33,875 nt of DNA from CAYWMP01 sp964459445 (lineage in GTDB: Bacteria; Desulfobacterota; DSM-4660; Desulfatiglandales; HGW-15). The stretch lies in the NCBI GenBank assembly GCA_964459445.1, contig CAYWMP010000049.1:1-33875 (forward strand), given 5' to 3'. Below the pieces are notes generated by a model that saw only the letters and a list, made by a program, of their open reading frames with translations, did no database searches and was not told the DNA's origin. A program made the translations under genes and the position numbers. Shown piece after piece: positions 32,578-33,875 of the stretch. Within the stretch, counting starts at the first letter, position 1. Every line of letters starts with the position of its first letter.

Positions 32578-32684
32578 TAACTACTCAGCCACAAAGACAC
32601 CAAGGCACTAAGTTTGAAGTATTATTTTTTTGTACCCTTATTGCCCTTTCTGTCTTCGTGTCTTGGTGGCTATCCGAGCAGTTG
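32578..32684. repeat. Inverted-repeat element in the rplC-rplD gap
   Basis: One arm reads actactcagccacaaagac then accaaggcactaag (32581-32612). The complement of the other arm (about 32653-32684) reads actgctcggatagccacc then aagacacgaagacag. The shared core (gccaccaagacacnaag) resembles a widespread type of intergenic repeat. The arms are about 40 bases apart, so the transcript could fold into a long imperfect stem. No transposase gene is present; it is a non-coding element. Confidence 0.65.
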
Positions 32685-32695
32685 CCTCCGGGAAA

Positions 32696-33316
32696 TCACA
32701 CCTTTTGAATAGTTACAAGACCGTTTCGGCCTCCCGGCACGGCCCCCTTAAGGGCGATTATATTTAATTCGGGTCTTATATCTATGATCCGGAGGTTCTT
32801 GATGGTGGTCCGGGTATTTCCCATTCTGCCCGGCATTTTTCTGCCCTTATAGACTCGGCCGGGTGTTGCGCTGGATCCTATGGATCCGGGAACCCTGTGA
32901 GAACGGCACCCATGGGTCGCCTTTCCCCCGGCAAAACCCCATCTTTTTATCACGCCGGCAAAACCTCTGCCCTTGCTGTTGCCGGTTACGTTTACGATGT
33001 CACCAATACTAAATATCTCTGCCTTGATTTCCTGTCCCACTTCAAATTCCTGGGCATTGTCAACCTTGATTTCCCTAAGGTTTCTGAAACAGGCCTCCCC
33101 GGCACCCTTGAAATGCCCCCTCATGGGTTTATTCACACGGGCTTCCTTGTGTTCCTCGAACCCCACCTGAATGGCATCGTACCCATCCTTCTCACGGGTC
33201 TTCTTTTGGACCACGACATAGGGCCAGGTCTTCACGATGGTAACTGGAACGCTTTTCCCTTCATCCAGAAAATATCGGGTCATGCCTTCCGTTTTTCCAA
33301 AGATTGTCTTGACCAT
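32696..33316 (-). CDS. rplC: 50S ribosomal protein L3
   Basis: 206 residues. L3 is one of the first proteins to bind 23S rRNA and sits near the peptidyl-transferase centre. The region VNVTGNSKGRGFAGVIKRWG, the GGKATHGCRSHRVPGSIG stretch and the GRKMPGRMGNTRTT loop are the conserved core. The ATG has GGAG nine bases upstream and is 20 bp after rpsJ. The gap downstream, to rplD, holds the repeat element described separately. Confidence 0.97.
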   Translation of the reverse strand: MVKTIFGKTEGMTRYFLDEGKSVPVTIVKTWPYVVVQKKTREKDGYDAIQVGFEEHKEARVNKPMRGHFKGAGEACFRNLREIKVDNAQEFEVGQEIKAEIFSIGDIVNVTGNSKGRGFAGVIKRWGFAGGKATHGCRSHRVPGSIGSSATPGRVYKGRKMPGRMGNTRTTIKNLRIIDIRPELNIIALKGAVPGGRNGLVTIQKV

Positions 33317-33336
33317 AAAAATTCACTCCGTTCCGA

Positions 33337-33657
33337 CTACAGCTTAATCTCCACAGCGACGCCTGCAGCCAAGTCAAGTTTCATAAGGGCATCCACCGTT
33401 TGCTGCGTGGGCTCCAGGATATCCAACAGTCTCTTATGTGTTCTGATCTCAAACTGCTCTCTCGATTTCTTGTCCACGTGGGGTGACCTTAGAACACAAT
33501 ATTTATTAATAGATGTAGGGAGAGGGATGGGTCCGGCCACCTTGGCACCGGTTTCTCTGGCCGTTTCCACAATTTCCATAGCTGATTGATCCAAGAGCTT
33601 ATGATCATAGGCCTTTAACCGAATCCTTATTTTTTGATTGGTGATTAATTTATTCAT
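33337..33657 (-). CDS. rpsJ: 30S ribosomal protein S10
   Basis: 106 residues from the ATG at 33657. S10 lies in the 30S head and, as NusE, also joins the antitermination complex. QKIRIRLKAYDHKLLDQSA, the VAGPIPLPTSINKYCVLRSP stretch and KKSREQFEIRTHKRLLDI are diagnostic. I prefer this start to one eight codons earlier since GGGAG lies just before it and the family normally begins close to this point. The 150-bp gap to tuf has no convincing terminator. Confidence 0.96.
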   Translation of the reverse strand: MNKLITNQKIRIRLKAYDHKLLDQSAMEIVETARETGAKVAGPIPLPTSINKYCVLRSPHVDKKSREQFEIRTHKRLLDILEPTQQTVDALMKLDLAAGVAVEIKL

Positions 33658-33807
33658 TTCTCCCTTTCCCCAATAAAACAATCAAAAGCGCCAAGGGCGT
33701 CGATAATGCCCAAGTCAATAACCAAAAATCCTTCTGCTATACTGCTATATATATCCTTTTTTTGGTCTCCGGGCCCTTTGGGTCCTTCAGAGACTCTCAC
33801 AAATCCT

Positions 33808-33875
33808 TTATTCGATAATGTCGCTGATCACCCCGGCGCCTACCGTGCGGCCGCCTTCCCGTATCGCAAACCGCA
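33808..33875 (-). CDS. tuf: Elongation factor Tu, C-terminal end (partial)
   Basis: Only the last 21 codons and the stop lie inside the window; the gene continues past the right edge. They read RFAIREGGRTVGAGVISDII and E, the highly conserved end of EF-Tu, the GTPase that brings aminoacyl-tRNA to the ribosome. A tuf gene directly before rpsJ is a common bacterial arrangement. The span to rpsJ (33658-33807) holds short hairpins only. Confidence 0.95.
   Translation of the reverse strand, partial: RFAIREGGRTVGAGVISDIIE

Noticed and set aside
33745..33800. Hairpin in the tuf-rpsJ gap (ggtctccgggccc with gggtccttcagagac) as a terminator
   Set aside because: On the minus strand the stem is followed by As, not Us, so it would not end tuf transcription; it may only be a processing stem.
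1..33875. CRISPR arrays, tRNA genes, rRNA genes, insertion sequences
   Set aside because: No regular spacer-repeat array, cloverleaf, rRNA segment or transposase frame was found on either strand.

Overview
The window looks like a bacterial chromosome from a deltaproteobacterial (Desulfobacterota-like) lineage. This is inferred from the Geobacter-type N-terminal half of the pilin, a sigma-54 response regulator upstream of the pilin gene, an L24 with a C-terminal Cys4 ribbon, and many TTG and GTG starts. No 16S rRNA or other decisive marker lies in the window, so the assignment is moderate.

Region 1 (1-15505) is a cell-surface glycan or glycosylation locus. Three plus-strand genes (a methyltransferase, a DPM1-like GT2 and a YfhO-type membrane protein) converge on a long minus-strand run: a second YfhO protein, an ArnT/GT39-like GT-C enzyme, a TMEM260-like DUF2723-TPR protein, a GtrB-type GT2, a GtrA flippase-like protein, a GT9 transferase, and a TMTC-like GT-C protein with TPRs. 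Together they encode makers of polyprenyl-phosphate sugars, a candidate flippase and five candidate membrane glycosyltransferases. An AT-rich inverted-repeat element sits at the extreme left.

Region 2 (15506-19122) holds a type IV pilin gene (minus strand) with its own strong terminator. Its 414-bp upstream region carries a sigma-54-like promoter and candidate PilR sites. A PilR-like sigma-54 activator follows and overlaps the end of pyrC (dihydroorotase).

Region 3 (19123-33875) is the S10-spc-alpha ribosomal operon on the minus strand. Its order is tuf (only the C-terminus is inside the window), rpsJ, rplC, rplD, rplW, rplB, rpsS, rplV, rpsC, rplP, rpmC, rpsQ, rplN, rplX, rplE, rpsN, rpsH, rplF, rplR, rpsE, rpmD, rplO, secY, rpmJ, rpsM, rpsK, rpsD, rpoA, rplQ. 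It ends at a 10-bp-stem terminator. The gene content is conventional. Oddities are a repeat element between rplC and rplD, smaller inverted repeats in other gaps, TTG starts confined to small-subunit genes and rpoA, and a Lys-rich tail on L17.

The most interesting hypothesis is that regions 1 and 2 form a polyprenyl-phosphate-sugar-dependent O-glycosylation system. Bacterial relatives of the animal DPM1, TMEM260 and TMTC families sit beside GtrA/GtrB and YfhO proteins, next to a pilin whose C-terminal half is about 43% Ser/Thr. The gene families are recognised from sequence; the link to the pilin is inference.
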